Shown: positions 24,648-26,907 of the stretch, in pieces
Layout: each line of letters starts with the position of its first letter
Position numbering within the stretch: the first letter of the stretch is position 1
NCBI GenBank assembly: GCA_009775365.1
Contig: VSPM01000035.1
Span: forward strand, 1 to 26,907
From: Muribaculaceae bacterium
GTDB taxonomy: Bacteria; Bacteroidota; Bacteroidia; Bacteroidales; Muribaculaceae
Length of the DNA: 26,907 nt
Direction: 5' to 3'
Translations under genes and position numbers: made by a program
Notes under the pieces: generated by a model
What the model was told of the DNA's origin: nothing
Seen by the model: the letters and a program-made list of their open reading frames with translations, nothing else
Databases searched by the model: none

Positions 24648-25534
24648 CCACTTATTCCGAATATCTCAACAAACTATTACCCGGCATGAAGGTACAGAAA
24701 ATTTCTGTGAATGCCGGGTTTTCTTGTCCGAACAGAGACGGCACATTAGGCACAGGCGGATGTTCTTATTGCCGCAACGACTCTTTCTCTCCATCTTATT
24801 GCATGAAAAGCGAGAGTGTGGCGCAGCAGATTGAAAACGGCAAAGTGTTTTTCTCAAGGAAATACCCCGACATGAAGTTTCTTGCCTATTTTCAATCATA
24901 TACCAACACTCATGGAAAAGATGTGGATTCACTTCGCAAACTGTATGAAGAAGCGCTCTCCTGCCGGGATGTCGTCGGGCTTGTGATAGGAACCCGGCCT
25001 GACACACTGCCTGAAAACGTGCTCTCTCTTCTTGGTGAATTAAATGTCAGGTGCCCGGTGTTTCTTGAAATCGGCGCAGAGACTTCGAGCAATCGCACAT
25101 TGCAGCTGATTAACCGCCACCACACATGGGAAGACGTTGAAGACGCAGCGGCGAGGGCTTCACTCCATGGTCTTCACTGCGGCCTGCATCTTATTGCAGG
25201 GCTTCCGGGAGAATCGCACAGCCAGATAATCACAAATGTAAACAAGGCTTGTGAACTGCCGATAGAGACTCTAAAACTCCATCAACTTCAAGTTCTGAAA
25301 GGGACTCCTCTTCTTGCTCAATGGGAATCAGGGGAAATAGAGCTGTCGCCATTCGAGCTTGATGACTACCTGAATCTATGCTTGGAAATAGTCAGAATTG
25401 TGCCTGATCACATTGTGATTGAGCGATTTCTTGCGCAAAGCCCACCCGATATGGTGGTGGCGCCGAAATGGGGATTAAAAAATTATCAGTTCACGAACCT
25501 TTTAAACCGACTAATTTCCTCATCTGAACGTTAA
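24644..25534 (+). CDS. YhcC-family radical SAM protein (TIGR01212 type)
   Basis: This 296-residue protein starts at the ATG overlapping the aroC stop. The iron-sulfur cysteines are C28, C40 and C43 (SCPNRDG...GGCSYC), an unusually wide C-x11-C-x2-C spacing typical of the YhcC family rather than classical C-x3-C-x2-C. Other family traits are AYFQSYTNTH, GTRPDTLP, EIGAETSSNRTLQLINRHH and HLIAGLPGE. The reaction is not established; roles in tRNA or translation-linked modification have been proposed. Its place behind rho, ybaK and aroC does not settle its function. Confidence 0.88.
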   Translation: MTTYSEYLNKLLPGMKVQKISVNAGFSCPNRDGTLGTGGCSYCRNDSFSPSYCMKSESVAQQIENGKVFFSRKYPDMKFLAYFQSYTNTHGKDVDSLRKLYEEALSCRDVVGLVIGTRPDTLPENVLSLLGELNVRCPVFLEIGAETSSNRTLQLINRHHTWEDVEDAAARASLHGLHCGLHLIAGLPGESHSQIITNVNKACELPIETLKLHQLQVLKGTPLLAQWESGEIELSPFELDDYLNLCLEIVRIVPDHIVIERFLAQSPPDMVVAPKWGLKNYQFTNLLNRLISSSER

Positions 25535-25560
25535 TAATAGAAAACCCAACACCAAATAGA

Positions 25561-26667
25561 ATGAAAAGAATAATCTTTACCGGGTTGGCGGCATTGTCGC
25601 TACTCCCGTTTAACGCGGCAGCCGATGTCACTGTGAAACTTCCTGCCGTGTCGGGAATTGATTCCCTTGAGTATTACAGCATGCCTATATCCAAAATGAT
25701 TTCTGCAAAATCTCGCGCAGAACTCGGGCTGGAAGAAGGCAAGGTGCCGGTGGTCAACGAAACAGTAGTCATCCCAATAGGCACAGACAACGGCGGATAC
25801 CGTGTCGGATTCAAACTCTCTGAGAATGATGCAATCGACTTGTTTGCAGCCCCCGGCGACAACATAGTCGCGGAGATTTCTTCTGTTTCTCCGTTCTCAT
25901 ATAAACTCTCGGGATCCCCTCTTGCAGAAGGAATTTCTGAAATTGTGAACACTCTTAGAACCCCATTGGAGGAAAAGCAGCGTGCCATGATGGCCAAAGG
26001 AGAACCGGCGCAAGAAGATATGATGACCATATATCAAGAATATGTAGACGGACTCAAAGACTACATCAATGAGAACCCCACTTCAGAGGCAACTGCCTAT
26101 GCTGTAATGGATCTTCCGCCGGAAGAAATGATACCTGCTTTTGAGAAACTTTCTGAAAGGGCCAAGTCAAACATTCTTTACCCTCTTGCAAAGGTAAGAT
26201 ATGACAACGCAGTGCAAAACATGGAAAAAGAACGCAAACAGCAGGAACTTGCATCAGGCACTCACGATGCGCCCGCGTTTACATTGAAAAACGTAGAAGG
26301 GAAAGACGTGAGCCTTTCCGATTTCAAAGGGAAATGGGTGATTCTTGATTTCTGGGGCAGCTGGTGCATATGGTGTATCAAAGGATTCCCGGAATTGAAA
26401 GAAGCTTACGAAAAATATAACGATGAACTTGTGATTATCGGTGTAGACTGCAACGAAACTGAAGAGGCATGGAAAGCCGGCGTGGCCAAATATGAACTCC
26501 CTTGGGTCAACGTTTATTGTCCTGACGGCAATCCACTCGTGGCAGAATATGGAATTCAGGGATTCCCTACAAAGGCAATCATTGACCCTGAAGGAAAGAT
26601 CCGTAACATAACAACCGGGCATAACCCCGACTTCTTCACTGCACTCTCAAACCTCATCGGCAAGTAA
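25561..26667 (+). CDS. Exported TlpA/ResA-like thioredoxin-fold protein
   Basis: This 368-residue protein has a signal peptide (LAALSLLPFNAAA, cleavage near residue 21). Residues about 22-225 form an N-terminal domain of the kind found in many Bacteroidetes TlpA proteins, beta-rich then helical, of unknown function. Residues about 235-368 are a thioredoxin domain (APAFTLKNVEGK, WVILDFWGSWC). The active site is WCIWC (C269, C272) instead of the common WCGPC, and the cis-proline is P336 in GFPT. It is probably a periplasmic disulfide reductase or isomerase. It lies 26 bases after the radical SAM gene, perhaps in the same transcript, and a terminator follows. Confidence 0.9.
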   Translation: MKRIIFTGLAALSLLPFNAAADVTVKLPAVSGIDSLEYYSMPISKMISAKSRAELGLEEGKVPVVNETVVIPIGTDNGGYRVGFKLSENDAIDLFAAPGDNIVAEISSVSPFSYKLSGSPLAEGISEIVNTLRTPLEEKQRAMMAKGEPAQEDMMTIYQEYVDGLKDYINENPTSEATAYAVMDLPPEEMIPAFEKLSERAKSNILYPLAKVRYDNAVQNMEKERKQQELASGTHDAPAFTLKNVEGKDVSLSDFKGKWVILDFWGSWCIWCIKGFPELKEAYEKYNDELVIIGVDCNETEEAWKAGVAKYELPWVNVYCPDGNPLVAEYGIQGFPTKAIIDPEGKIRNITTGHNPDFFTALSNLIGK

Positions 26668-26700
26668 TAAGCAATCAATAAATCCATCTAAAGCAATTTC

Positions 26701-26731
26701 AAGGCGGAGCCCCAAAAGGAGACTCCGCCTT
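26701..26731 (+). terminator. Intrinsic terminator after TlpA-like gene
   Basis: AAGGCGGAG and CTCCGCCTT form a perfect 9-bp stem, followed by AAAATTTTTAA. It lies 33 bases after the stop codon and closes the rho-to-TlpA block. Confidence 0.85.
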
Positions 26732-26791
26732 AAAATTTTTAAGGAAGCGCCCTTATACTATCTTGCTGATCTTACTTCTCCCTGCATAGCG

Positions 26792-26829
26792 CATGATTAC
26801 ATCTTTCTACACCATGATTTTATCTTTCT
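26792..26829. repeat. Two near-identical 17-base direct repeats
   Basis: CATGATTACATCTTTCT (26792-26808) recurs as CATGATTTTATCTTTCT (26813-26829), with two mismatches and a 21-base period, two DNA turns. It could be a tandem operator such as LytTR regulators use, or a local duplication. No gene is visible from 26668 to the window end. Confidence 0.5.
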
Positions 26830-26874
26830 GCCACGGCTCTTTCATTTAAGATAAAAATAAAGACATATTTTCCC

Positions 26875-26901
26875 TTACCCGGTTTGTTGAGAATCGGGTA
26901 A
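26875..26901. other. Inverted repeat at window end
   Basis: TTACCCG and CGGGTAA flank 13 bases. It may be a terminator or operator belonging to a neighbour outside the window. Confidence 0.35.
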
Positions 26902-26907
26902 ATTTCC

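Overview
The window looks like ordinary chromosome from a gut Bacteroidales, probably Muribaculaceae-like (family assignment is inference). Three things point there. Genes start without Shine-Dalgarno sequences. Several promoters match the Bacteroidetes sigma pattern TTTG - 20 nt - TAnnTTTG (rpmE2, tolC-like, rho, ruvX; an ATTG variant for rubrerythrin). The gene content also fits: meso-DAP dehydrogenase, AspT/YidE transporter, Zn-free L31, Rho with a very long disordered insert, MacAB efflux with a LytS/LytTR pair, and reverse rubrerythrin. I see no tRNA, rRNA, IS element, prophage or CRISPR.

Layout. 1-1418: a two-gene unit of an RIC-like di-iron hemerythrin protein and a LuxR-type regulator whose receiver has Asn in place of the phospho-Asp. 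1618-6430 (+): class A penicillin-binding protein, peptide deformylase, EttA-type ABC-F. 6431-6812: a gene-poor gap with a perfect 21-bp inverted repeat, between convergent transcripts. 6813-8443 (-): ddh and an MgtC-family gene with a TAATG stop/start overlap. 8617-11574 (+): AspT/YidE transporter, TRIC-family channel, L31 type B. 11670-12086 (-): ruvX. 12391-18850 (+): a six-gene efflux/regulation operon (TolC-like, MacA, MacB ATPase, MacB permease, histidine kinase, LytTR regulator). Its first gene carries an in-frame TAA in an otherwise open 463-codon frame. 18923-19471 (-): reverse rubrerythrin. 19606-20556 (+): short tilS. 20971-25534 (+): rho, ybaK, aroC and a YhcC-type radical SAM gene, tightly packed with ATGA overlaps. 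25561-26667 (+): exported TlpA-like thioredoxin protein. The last 240 bp hold a terminator, a near-direct repeat and a dyad.

The most interesting signals are: (i) the ~315-nt rho leader, with two hairpins followed by a G-free, C-containing tract that looks like a Rho loading site; (ii) the hemerythrin/pseudo-receiver pair with a perfect dyad just before its start codon; (iii) the nonsense codon in the tolC-like gene at the head of a regulated efflux operon; (iv) overlapping divergent tilS/rubrerythrin promoters, with tilS apparently leaderless and a TCACATTA-N6-TAATGTGA dyad in the rubrerythrin leader; (v) a hairpin plus T-tract in the L31 leader. All calls come from reading the sequence; no database search was run.
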